Below are positions 10,601 to 21,109 of a stretch of 64,000 nt of DNA, piece by piece. The notes below the pieces were generated by a model that saw only the letters and a list, made by a program, of their open reading frames with translations, was not told where the DNA came from and made no database searches. The stretch comes from Pascua guehoae (Eukaryota; Basidiomycota; Tremellomycetes; Trichosporonales; Trichosporonaceae), in contig BCJX01000004.1 of assembly GCA_001600415.1 (NCBI GenBank), forward strand, positions 1,759,064 to 1,823,063. The letters are read 5' to 3'. Within the stretch, counting starts at the first letter, position 1. Each line of letters begins with the position of its first letter. A program made the position numbers and the translations under genes.

Positions 10601-12266
10601 AGGTTTGGGAGCTCTTCATTGTTTGGCCCGTTCTATTGGCCAAAGCTCACCGAATTTTGACTAGAATCGCTGTGATTATGGCTTGGAATGGGGTGGCGCG
10701 GTGCACCGTGCGGTGGGGGCCTGCCCTGTGCCGAAGCCTCAGTATACAGAAGCCCTCCCCTGCACTGAAGCCTCCCCTGCTACAGAAAGCCTCCCCAAAA
10801 CAGGAGCCAAAGTCTGCATCAATACACGAGCCAGCACCAATATAAGACCCAGCGCCAAAGCAGAAGCCCGTACCAACGAAGCCTCCTGTGTACTCAACCC
10901 TGCACCCAGAGAGCGACGCAGACGATAGATTGCGGTGGCGCGAGTGTTTGGCGCCCATCTGCCCATTCCATTGGCCAAATCTGCCCGGTGACGCTTGCGG
11001 ACACGAGGTCTTGGCTGTGCCAATATTAAGGGCGCCGACAATGACCACGCCATAGCTCTATTGTTTTCGCCCTCGCAATATATTTCACCCAGCCCCCACC
11101 TCCCTCACCGCCCATTGAAGAGTTGCTGTCGAGGGATGTGTTTTGAGAAATGGAGGTTGAAGTTTGGGTGATACTGTACCACTTGAACAAACGCCGTCAT
11201 TTACACCGTGCCCTACGCCACGCCAGCAAAGGGAAAGCGACTGTCAAAAATCCTTGCCGCGCCACCCCAAGACATGTTGCTACCTTTACCGTATGCGGGG
11301 ACTTTGTAATGGTTGGATTAGAAAATTATCTCTGGCGTCAAAAATACATTTATGGTAATAATAATTCTCCTTGCGGTAAATACCCAACTACTGTACCACG
11401 TCTTACAGGGGCCTGGAGGGACCGACACGAGCCACAACACAACACGGCACCACGGCCCCGCCCTCAACCCCTGCCCGAGCTAGATTTTCATCCAGCACGC
11501 CCAGCAGCGACGTTTGGCGCCCTGGATGCCTGCCAGGCCATTACGTCACATGCCCCAGGGAGCCGGGTGGGGCAGCCGAGTTGGTGGCCAAGGGGCTACA
11601 TGCGGATTGCGGGCGACGCGCAAACTTTACCAGCTGTACCCGGACAATCAGACGAGATTGCATGATGCAACGCGCGTTACGGGGTTAGTGAGTTTTTGTA
11701 CACGGGGGTGAGTTGTGGTGCATTCAACATGCCGGGGATTGGCCCGAGTGCATGCCGCAAGACGGCATGGGCGTGGGGGCTCGTACGCCCGTTTTTGGTG
11801 GCCTGCCTCTTGACGATCGGCTTATCAGCCCCAGGATGTAGTCACCGTGACGGGTGAGACGAGTCAGTGCACGAGAAGACCGAGACGGGCTGGGCTGGGA
11901 CGACATTATGCAGAACAACAAAGCTACAGGCAACAGATCGCGACGCGCACGGGCCGGCGTGGCGGCTCGCGCGGGCGGTATGTGGGACATGGGATGGGAT
12001 GGGATAGGATGGGAGAGGATGAGGGTGGGATGGGAAGGGATGGGTGGGATGGGGTGTGGGTGGGTGGTGTCTTATTGTCGAGGGTAGGGGTTGGCGGGGC
12101 GCTTGGTTCGGGGCGGTGGGCGTAAGGGGGGCGTGTGCGCATCGATGGTTGACCGAATCCGATCATTCGGCAACTGTTGTCTGGGATCGATGGGCGCGCG
12201 CGCGTGCTTGCTGGCTCTGCTGGGCGCTCGCACGGCCGCCTGGGCCACCACCAAACCTTCCCAAAG
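7667..12266. other. 4.6-kb gene-free region with a minisatellite
   Basis: I see no supported gene. After the previous stop there is an oligo-T/A and C13 run (7697-7733) and a GTAGATAGAAGA word also found at about 4440. A minisatellite occupies about 8940-9990. At 10735-10890 there are short imperfect AGCCTCCCC/CAGAAGCC repeats, and at 11985-12060 a GGGAT-rich purine tract. Long minus-strand open frames at 8.6-9.9 kb run in all three frames through the minisatellite and are rejected as genes. Confidence 0.6.
8940..9990. repeat. degenerate minisatellite, unit about 120-127 bp
   Basis: The landmark CGCCTCGTGGTATGCCAATAA is at 9047 and 9550; degenerate versions lie near 9172, 9427, 9668 and 9864, giving steps of about 118-127 bp or multiples. 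A second landmark, AGAACATNGATCGNCAACGA, is at 8919 and 9318 with a weaker copy near 9996, suggesting a higher-order arrangement. Units are rich in CTCGACTG and GTACGCTCGCCT words. There is no stable reading frame across units. Confidence 0.7.
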
Positions 12267-13385
12267 CTACCGGTCATAGTCGCGCATGCGGGCGGGGGGC
12301 TGGGTGTCGCGGCGCGTACGCTGGATGGCGGCGGCGTCGGGGCCGACAGACGACGTGCGGGGCGACGTGGTGCGGCGGTGGGCGCCAGCGTCGACGGCAC
12401 TCACAACACGGCGCATTGGCTCGGCGGGGGAGAGTGACTCACGGCCAGGCTTGCGGGGGGACGCCGGGTCGGTTGCGGGGAGGACATCGTTTGCGCCGGG
12501 GGGTGAGGTGGTGGCGCGGCGCGGGTTGGTGCGCGTGGGCGGGGTGGGGGCAGCCGACTCGGAAAGGCGCGAGCGCTTGGGGGGGTGCTGCTGGGTGGTG
12601 GCATCGTCGTCCGAGGCGGCAGTGACGGTGCGGAGTGGGGAGGCGGTCGCGACTGCGCCCGTGGCCGTGGAAGAATTGGCCAGGCCAGACGAGCGGGTGC
12701 GCTTCATGCGCGTGACGCCGTCGTCGGGCTCGGCGCCGTTGGCCGTCTCGGCGGCGTGGGCCTCGGCGGCAGCAGCCTCGGCAGAGCGCGCGCGCTGGGC
12801 AGCGACTGCACGCTGGATCGGGGGAATCATGGTCGCAGGCTGGACGGATGCGGATGGCATGCGACTCGCACCCCGCCCAGAGCGGAGCGCTTTGCGGCGG
12901 CGGGCGAGTGCCGCTGCCGCCCGTGCGGCGGCTGCATTTTCCTTCTTCTGCCGTGCCTTTTCCTCCTCTGCGCGCTCGGCGCGGAGCAGCTCCTGCGGCG
13001 ACGGGCGGGTAGAGCGTGTGTTGGCCAGGTCGGACGCGCGGTTGTACGGCTGCACTCCAGTGGGAGGCTGCGAAGGCGTGGGCGATGCGGCGGGCGTGTG
13101 GTTGTTTGAGCGCTTCTTGCCGTTGGTAGGCGGGGACGCGGCCGCAGGGCGGATCAGGCAGCGCGTCACAATCGTCACGTTCATGGGCACAAGAGCCGCC
13201 TTGGGTGTAGCCCCGGGGACGAGGGGGGCTGCCTTGCGCCGCTGGTTGGCAGTGGGCGGCGGCAGGCGCGGGGTCGGTGATGAAGCCACCGGCGCCGCAA
13301 TGGTAATGTAGTGGCCCTGCGCCGTCGACGCAAGCTTGCCCGACGTGGGCGCATGGAGCGAGAACGAGATCGGGATGGGCGGCAT
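12267..13385 (-). CDS. basic Ser/Pro/Ala/Arg-rich protein, probably nuclear; unrecognised
   Basis: A single 372-residue frame with ATG at 13383-13385 and stop at 12267. The start region (MPPIPISFSLHAPTSGKL) is the least repetitive part and looks like a short folded segment of about 70 residues. A Glu/Lys/Ala-rich predicted helix follows (LLRAERAEEEKARQKKENAA, residues about 130-170), then Arg/Ser/Pro-rich sequence with several basic clusters (MKRTRSS, PPKRSRLSE) that could be nuclear localisation signals. SP and TP dipeptides suggest phosphorylation sites. I know no matching family and claim no function. The leader upstream is CCA/CCT-rich on the minus strand. The coding case rests on length, the ATG and composition only. 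Confidence 0.55.
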   Translation of the reverse strand: MPPIPISFSLHAPTSGKLASTAQGHYITIAAPVASSPTPRLPPPTANQRRKAAPLVPGATPKAALVPMNVTIVTRCLIRPAAASPPTNGKKRSNNHTPAASPTPSQPPTGVQPYNRASDLANTRSTRPSPQELLRAERAEEEKARQKKENAAAARAAAALARRRKALRSGRGASRMPSASVQPATMIPPIQRAVAAQRARSAEAAAAEAHAAETANGAEPDDGVTRMKRTRSSGLANSSTATGAVATASPLRTVTAASDDDATTQQHPPKRSRLSESAAPTPPTRTNPRRATTSPPGANDVLPATDPASPRKPGRESLSPAEPMRRVVSAVDAGAHRRTTSPRTSSVGPDAAAIQRTRRDTQPPARMRDYDR

Positions 13386-15692
13386 CGTTGCGAGTGCCGT
13401 GCCCTCGGTGTGGGTGGGGGTCTTACGAGCTAGCTAGTGGTGTGGCCCAGTGGGCGGGCGGCGATGCGGGCAAGCGTTGGGGGTGGGGGGTGGGTGAAGG
13501 GGGGATGGGGGATGTGTAGCGCTGGGCAAGAGCAAGTAGTGGGAGAGTGGAGTGGTGTCGAGGAGAGGTGTATAGGCTTGGTGATGAGATTGTGCAAGAT
13601 GATAGTGACGAGCAGAGAGATGAAGGTGATGTGATGTTGGTGGTGGTGGTGGTGGTGGTGGTGGTGTTGGGTGGGGTGATGCTTTGTGGTGCAGGTGCAG
13701 GTGCAGGTAGGTGGTGGTGGTGGGTGGGTAGCCGAAACCCCGGCCCAGGAGCAGGTTTGGATCAAAGCCGCCGCAAGCGACAGCGACCACCGGCCACGGA
13801 CCGACTACAATGAACTGACTGAATGTTGCCCGCCAAGCCCCGCGTCCATTGCCCCCCCCCCCCCCCCGGGTTTCCACAAACTCTGGCTCGTCTCGTCTCC
13901 TTTTTCCCTGGATCCTCGCCACGGCGGTATCCTTCCCTGCCCCTGGGCAGTGGACACGGCCGGGTGGGTGGAGGTAAAGAAAATACTGATAACAGGGAGG
14001 CCTGATTAAAATACATCACGTGTCATCCCCCACTCTGCGCACAAAATAAATTGTGGCCAAACTTTTCTAACTGGTCCCTCCCTTTAACAAGTCATGTCTT
14101 GGCTGGGTGGTACTCACTTTGTGGCGGTGGCCACACCGGTGCCGCCATGCAGCCACAGTGCACAGTGGTGGTGGTGGTGGTGGTGGTGCATGTGGTGGCT
14201 GAGATCCCGTGGGGAACGGACAATTGAGGCGCTGGCTACAGGGACAAGGGACCGCAATGTCGGCACCCCCGATGCCCAGCTGGCCCAGCTGCTCATTTTT
14301 GACCCTGCCCTATATTTCGGATTCAGTTATGGTGCTTGAGAGCGTCTCCTTTCCCGTCGTTCACATGCACCATTCTGAACTGAGAGAAACCCATGAGGAG
14401 ATTGGGTTTGCTGACTGTTGACAGTGATTTGCAGCGTACGACGCATTGATCGTGTAGCTGGGCGAAGGCCTGTGCAGAGTGACCGCGGACGCGCTCATGG
14501 GGGGTACGGGTGTCAGTGTGGGGTGTGGTGGTGTGTGTGTGTGGGTGGGTGTTTTGATCGAGGTCGGATCGCGGGGGCAGGCACAGACTCGAGTTCGGAC
14601 CGACTGCACTACTCTGGGTCGTCTCTCTGCCCCTCATTCATTTCCCTAGCTCCTGGTTTCATTTGCCCCGCCCCTCTCCCCCCCCCCTTGTCTTCTTGAT
14701 CTGCACCCATCCAGCACTCTTGCACTGCACTGCGTCAGTGATCAGTCAGGCAGTCAGGCAGTCAATTCACCCCAGCCCCAGTTGCCCCATTCCTTTTTTT
14801 TGACTCCGTTGCAGTTCTGTAGGATAAAGCACCTAATTAGCAAATCTCGAGTACTTTTGGGTCGGGACCGGGCTGTGGGTGACAGCAGTGCCCTGCGGGG
14901 GCGGCGTCGTCCTTTGGGTTTGTCGGCTACAACCGGGCCAGGGTAATTAGAATTCCACAATCAATCATCCATCATTATTATTGTCCATGCCCGTCAAACT
15001 TTGGTCTTTGAAGGCCGCTGCCCGCGCGTCTTGCACAGCTGCAAAATGCACAGCTATGCTTAATCCTTTGCAGTGCACCCACCAACCATCATCACCAGCA
15101 CGGGGTTTGCGTGACGCACCGCCCTGCTGGTCCTTTTTTTTGTTCGTTCCTTTTTCACCAAAGTAGTGTTGTGTGCATCCTTGTGCCGCAAGCGCGGATT
15201 CTCTGGTATACCCGTGCCATTCGCCGAGGGCGCCGAGACAATGGCACCCAGCCAGCCAGCCAGTCTGCATGTCTGCATTAGCACGTAACGGCGGCACGGC
15301 GGCGGCGGCGCGCATGCGGCCAACGAGGCAGGCATGCGAGGTACCTGGGCCATGGCGCTGTCAATGTGCCGATATTGAGCCGGAATGTCTTGCGACAGTC
15401 AGCATACCGCGCCACCCACCCCACTCCACCGCACGCAGTCTGTACGCAGTCACCTCTCCAAGCCGGCCAAGCCTTTCCCGCATGGCCGCATGCGAACAGC
15501 AAGAGAGAAAAGATTGAAAAAGAGAGCATGCAACAACGTGCGCCCCGAATCTGCCTGTCTGCAGTGCATGGGACAAGGCCTTTTGGCCAAGCCACGGGAA
15601 GGTGACGGACCGAAATGGGAGCAGTGCCCAGGCCGCCGAGCCCACCCAGCCATTGATTTGAGTCATTTAGTTGGATTGCGGCAGAGAGTGTA

Positions 15693-15723
<31 letters not shown>

Positions 15724-17419
15724 AGCCGGCCCTGGGAGTCAGCCCAATCGGCGGTGCCGTTATCGAACAGATAGGCACGGCGGCAGACTAGAACCAAGCA
15801 GTGAGACGAGACGAGACGAGACGAGACGAGACGGCAGACTGCTGCAGACGACTGGCTTTGCTGCTGCAGAACTACAATCCGAAGGTGCCGCGTATCCGAT
15901 CCTCCGATCCTCGGGGCTTGCTCGATTCCCTCTCCCCTCTCCTCTGCCCCGTCCTCGCCTCGTCTGCCCCTGCGCCAATGGCCGTTGGTCCGGAACACCC
16001 GTCCCACCATAAGCACCCACCCACCCAGCTGCAGCCAGCCAGCCCACTGCGGTCGTCGTCGCCTTACGGTACGCAGCAGCAGCAAGCATTCATTCATTCA
16101 TTTCATTCTGGGCCCTTGTCCCTGGCCTGGCTTTGGGTTGCTCTGACACCCAACCACTACACTAGTCGTCACAAGAGGTCACCAGGTCCATAACCCCCAA
16201 TCCTTACTCGTCCCTACCCTACTACCCCACTGCCCCACCTCTATCTTCGCATCCCACCTTGCTTCCTTGCTTCCTTCATCACCCACAACCCCACTCTTTG
16301 TCACCTGGTCACCGGCGACACATACCCCTCCCCTCTCCTCTTCACTACCACCTCTACTGCATTCTCCGCGCTCCGCCAAAGCTCCCCTACCGCTCGCCGC
16401 ACAACGCCGCAGCCTCCACCGGACCCGACCGGCGGACCGACGTACCCGGTCTTCCGTCTTCCTTGTAACGACTCGAGCACGACTCAGCCCAGGCAGCTAT
16501 CCGAGTCGCATACCGCACCACTCCTCGACACTGGGCAGTCACTGGCAACAACACTGCACACACACGGCGTCGTCGGACGACTTTGCAAAGCCAGAGCAAC
16601 AACCACGCGCCAATACCGGCCCGGGCGTTGAGCAGACCCACTCGTCGCGGCGACTTGTTGACTGCTGTTCTCTGGCGAGCCCTGGCGCAAAGACCCCCTC
16701 CCTATCTGGGACCCCACGACTTGACGACCAATACCAACGCAGGCCATAAAACGGTCTTAGCGCCGCTGCATTGCTGCTTCTACCAGTGACGAGCCCTTTC
16801 GGCGCCCGTGCACCCATCGCACCCACCTCGCGGCCTTGCACATTGCCGCTTCCCGCCACCCCGGCTCACCTCAACACTTCCGTCCCGAGCCTTGTGCTGT
16901 TCCAACCTCGACATTCCGAGTCGCCAGCTGCGACGTCTTGAGCTCGATCTCTCCGTCTCATCTTCGGCCTCACTCGCACTCTTGTCCATCACTTCTGCCC
17001 ACCCGCGGCGCCCACCACTGCCCGTCACCGAACAATCGCGTGCCGTCTCGCCGACCCCTTGCCAGCTCGCGCCAGGGCAGCTGCAGCGTGCGCCGTGTCG
17101 TGTGCACATAGCGCCAAGGCATCACACATTTGGCCACACGACGTTCTGGGAGGCAATTGACGCGCCCGCTTCACGCCTAGGCTAGCTTGAAGGCCCCATT
17201 GTTGTGAATCACACAATAGACGCAACAATAGGCAGTCCAGACACCGCCCCGACGCTCGTCCTCGTCCTCGACCACTCGAGTGTGAACCCCACACACAGCC
17301 CACATCTCGCCCCCCTGCGTCCAGAAGTCAACCGTTACTTCTGTTCCATCCTCTCGCCCCCGCAACACAGTTTGTAACTCTGCAATCCACATCAAATCAG
17401 TCGTATCCCACCTACCATC
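13386..17419. other. 4.0-kb region between divergent genes; leaders and simple repeats
   Basis: No gene supported. The left part is the promoter/leader of the minus-strand gene, with a GGT-repeat (13629-13675) and a C15 run (13853-13867). Other tracts are GGT repeats at 14165-14188, CCAG tetramers (about 15694-15724) and GACGA pentamers (about 15800-15832). From about 16100 to 17419 the plus strand is C/T-rich with many short ATG frames, which looks like a long 5' leader of the gene at 17420. Confidence 0.55.
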
Positions 17420-19092
17420 ATGTCCGCCGCCATTCGCGCATACGTCCCGCGCACTTCTTCGCTCCCACCAGCGCCTCCCCCAGCCAGCTCTGCAACTTCA
17501 AAGCGCCAGGCGTACTTTCCCCGCGCGTCGAGCCAGTCGACATCACCAGGGGATGAATTGAAGCGCAGCGCCGATGCGATTCTCAAGGTGTGTGTGCCCA
17601 GTCTGATTCCGGTGCAGCCCCCAAAGATCCAAACTGACGATCCAGCTGTTCAGTGGTCTTCCCGCACCTGTGACGGCTGCACTGGGCTCGACACTGCGTG
17701 CACGTCAATCTACGCCATCTTCGCCTCCAACGAATGGGTTCCCGAGTTTCAAGGCGTTTGCGCGTGCCCAGAAGCGCAAGCTGAGCAGCACCGACGACGA
17801 GGGCTACAGCGGTCTTGGTCTCAGCGTCTCCCCCAGCAACGGATCCTCGCGTCGTCCACCACTGAAGAAGTCGCGTTCGACGCTTAGCCTGGAGAATGGC
17901 ACTGCCGCGACCCCGCCGCCACCGTCGTCGCACGAGCTCGCCCGCGTGACGTCGAGCACTGGCGGCGCGTCGAGCTCGGCCTTGACACCACCCCAGCGCA
18001 TTGTCAGCCTTGCCTCGCCACACCGCCCAGCACCAAGCGGGCTACGCAACGAGATTACCTCGGTCACTGCCGACTGGACGCGTGACCAGTGGAACAGTCT
18101 CTATGCGGCGTGAGTGGCTTTTAAATCGTCAAGCATCTGCCTGTCACTGACATGACCACAGCCTCGACACCCGTGCCCACCAACTGAAGCGTTATGGCGA
18201 CGCCTATCTCAACCCCCCGTCAGGAAAGGACCACCTCCGCAACCGCTTCGCCGAGGACACTCTGCGAGGTGCCCTCCTCCTCACCGACTCGTTCTGTCTC
18301 TACCTCTACCGCGCCTTTGCCCAGGAGCGCATGAACATCCACGGCAATCCGGACGCCAAGCCGTACAACAATCTCAACAAGCTCTGCGACTTTATCCTCT
18401 CTCAATGGACAAAGATCTTCAACAACCCCAACAACAAGCCCTTCTTGGACGAGTACAAGGGCATGTCAAAATGCATGATGGGTCTGATGTGAGTGGCCAC
18501 AGACGGACGCCCGATACCCAGCCATGTTCTGACTTGCAGGTACCTTATGGAAGCTGTCATCTTGCATCACATTTCCGTCATCGAGCTGCGACAGCTGAAT
18601 CGCCGCGGCCAGGAGATGCTGCACTCGTCTGGGTCCGCCCACGGCCCTTCGCCCGCATCCTCGGCTGCGTCGCCTGCAAACGCTGCTCGCTCACCCGCGT
18701 CATCTGCACACTCTGAGCTCCCCAACGACATGCTCAAGCTCCTCACAAAATGGACGTCTACGTCATCGAGCGCGTCAAAGGCACTCCAAACCTCGCGCTT
18801 CTACATGTCCTACCGCACCCTCCGCCAAAAGTTCCCCCTCACATGGGACCTCGCCGTCAACTCTGACATTTGTGACGACTTCCGACCTGCCCCGAATGAC
18901 ACGCTCGGCGCCGCGCGCTCCCTCGACATTGACGAGCCCGACATGTTTGCCTGGCCCATCGAGCTTGGCCTCCAGAATGCCGTTGCCCATGTCGCGGTAT
19001 TCGGTCGCGCCCTTGTGCGCGAGTTTGCGCAGGCGGCCGGCAAGCCGTGGGAAGCAAAGTTTAGCGAGGCCGACAGCCCCGAAGTGCGGTAG
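17420..19092 (+). CDS. AF4/FMR2 C-terminal-domain-like protein (tentative), 4 exons
   Basis: Exons 17420-17587, 17646-18109, 18162-18488 and 18540-19092 give 503 residues. All three introns are 51-58 nt, with CTGAC branch sites and AG acceptors, and every phase closes. Residues 1-200 are Ser/Pro-rich and basic (KKSRSTLSLENG). From about residue 200 the sequence is helical: HQLKRYGDAYL, LLLTDSFCLYLYRAF, NNLNKLCDFILSQW, then YLMEAVILHHISVIELRQLN. A Ser/Ala/Pro linker follows, then LLTKWTSTSSSASKALQTS and LRQKFPLTWDLAV. This order, with a linker splitting two helical halves, resembles the C-terminal homology domain of AF4/FMR2 (AFF) proteins, scaffolds of the super elongation complex. The resemblance is by eye only. 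The gene model is firm and the function is a hypothesis. Confidence 0.8.
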
Positions 19093-21109
19093 CCCAATTC
19101 CCACGCCGAAACTCAAATCCGATCTGCGCGGACACCGTTTCACTTGACATGCCTCGCTCGACGCGCCCACGTCGCGCCATGACACTGGTCACGCACTCGT
19201 GGAACAATAGAATGGTAGAGACGGGGCCAAGACCTAAAGATCAAAGGGCACGCCCGTGTGAGCCCCTGCTTTGGTCCTGTGGTATTGTCCTCGCGTTTCC
19301 TTTTCCCCCTCCCCTCCCCCACCACAACCCCACTGGACCCCGCTGGACTGCAGCTTGATTTCTGCATTGTTCTCTGATCGTCACGCTCAGACCATCATGC
19401 GCCGCACGACCTTTTTTTTGTCCGCTTTTGTCTATATTTTACGTCTGGGTTAGAGAGACGAGATTGATGGTGTCGTGGCACAATGGCCAGGGCACAACTG
19501 TTGACATATATTGTACTGGAGCATGCATGTATCCGCAAACGGGATCAAGAGCCAGGGCCGTGGGTAGTAGCTCATTGTTGCACATGACATGGTAGTGGTC
19601 TTGGCACAGACTTGCCGGATGTCTGGGGGGTGTCAGAGACGATCATGTAGATGCTTAAACCTTGAACGAGGTGAGCGCCACGCACGCCATTGCGCGCCAC
19701 CATTATGGCTTTGCTAATCGACACTTTGTCTCCCGGATTATTATTGACTCAAATATGACTGACTGACTGACGCGTACCGCGTCGTATTAATTAAGGCGGG
19801 GCCTGGTGGCAGGTGGCAGATGGCAGGGGGCAGTGGGGGCGGCGGAGAATGAAATGCCGAAAACGCCGACGTGAGGCATGGAGTAATATATTTTTCACGT
19901 GGTCGATCCATGCATACATGCATGGCATTGAGGCAATCCGGGATTCAGGTTCGGGTTGCCGCGTGTCGCTTTGAGGGTCTGGTCTGGCATTCATTTGGCA
20001 TTTGGGCAGATTCCCCCGGTACCCCCAGTTGCCCCCCACCCCTTTTGGCCGCACTGCACCGCAGAGTGTAGTGTTTCCCTATTGTCCTGCACATCAACCT
20101 CTCCCTCCCTTCCTCCCTTCCTTTCTATACTCCTACTACTACTAGTGTGTGTGTCCTGTTGCTTCCGCCAAAGCGTGCGTGTCGGTCACTAGATACTACT
20201 ACTACTACTACTACTACTGCTTTTGTTACTCCTCCACCCACCCATCATCCCATCACACACACAACCAACACATTCCTCTTGCCTTCTTCATCTACACACC
20301 CTACCTACCTACTCCTACTACCCCTCCAACCCCCTATCCAACCCCATCGCCACCGGGCGTCCGTCTGTCGTCGACTTCGCCCCCATCGTCCCTTCTTGCG
20401 CTTCCATACTCGAACCTTGCACCCGCCAGGCCGTGTCAATCCGCGTCCACACACCTACCTCCCCCCGCGACTACCCCACGTCTTGATCCTTTTTGCCTCC
20501 GTCCAACCGACCCCGCGTGTCCGTCTGGCAGTATCGTATCCGTCTGCATCACACCCAGACGACCAAGCTGCAAGCACACGACCGCGCTCGTCGACCACAA
20601 TCCACCCGTGGTGTTACAAAGCAGAGCGCAATCAGGAACATTCCAGTCCAACCCGCCACCACCACTCGCGACCCCGCAGACGACCCCCACTCACACTCTG
20701 TCGGCGACCGCCAACTTGACGCGTCTCCTCCCTTTGCCCTCCGTTTCAACCCGGCAACTCGGCGCCAACGGAGCCAACGGAGGCTGTGATTAGTCTGCGA
20801 CAACGCGAGCGGCCGTGTAATCACTTGCACGAACACTCGCATCAGACGCGACCCCCGCGGCCCATCGACCACCACTGCTCGCCCATGCCTCCTCGCTTGG
20901 TCACGCAGCATCCACCCACTTGTCCAAATTCTTCACTGTCCATCACCCCCCGGGATACTCCAACCCCTTCTACCTCCACGTCTCTTTGTGAGTGGCGCGC
21001 GGTTTTGTGATTGATCGCCTGCCCCCCTTCCTTTGTGCCTGCCACTTTGTGACGATTTTGCAAAACTGACACGACTCTATAGCCTCGTACCGGATAGGCC
21101 TCCCACTGG
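19093..21109. other. 2.0-kb region holding the CCR4 promoter and leader
   Basis: No gene seen. A (TAC)n tract lies at about 20190-20218, and C/T-rich leader sequence runs from about 20070 to 21000. A candidate 5'-UTR intron is at 20988-21082 (GTGAGT donor, CTGAC near 21066, ATAG acceptor). An in-frame stop at 21095 shows the ATG at 21110 is the first usable start in that frame. Confidence 0.6.
20988..21082 (+). other. candidate 5'-UTR intron of CCR4
   Basis: It begins GTGAGTGG and ends ACTCTATAG, with an AACTGAC branch-like site about 16 nt before the AG. It sits 27 nt upstream of the CCR4 start codon. It is called from signals only. Confidence 0.5.

Noticed and set aside
12286..13311. 341-residue plus-strand frame opposite the gene at 12267-13385
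   Set aside because: Begins inside and mirrors the minus gene, with no upstream promoter-like region. The minus frame is longer and has a better start, though neither has a family match.
13434..13922. 162-residue His/Thr/Pro-rich minus frame
   Set aside because: Derived from CCA repeats in the leader of the minus-strand gene; no conserved segment.
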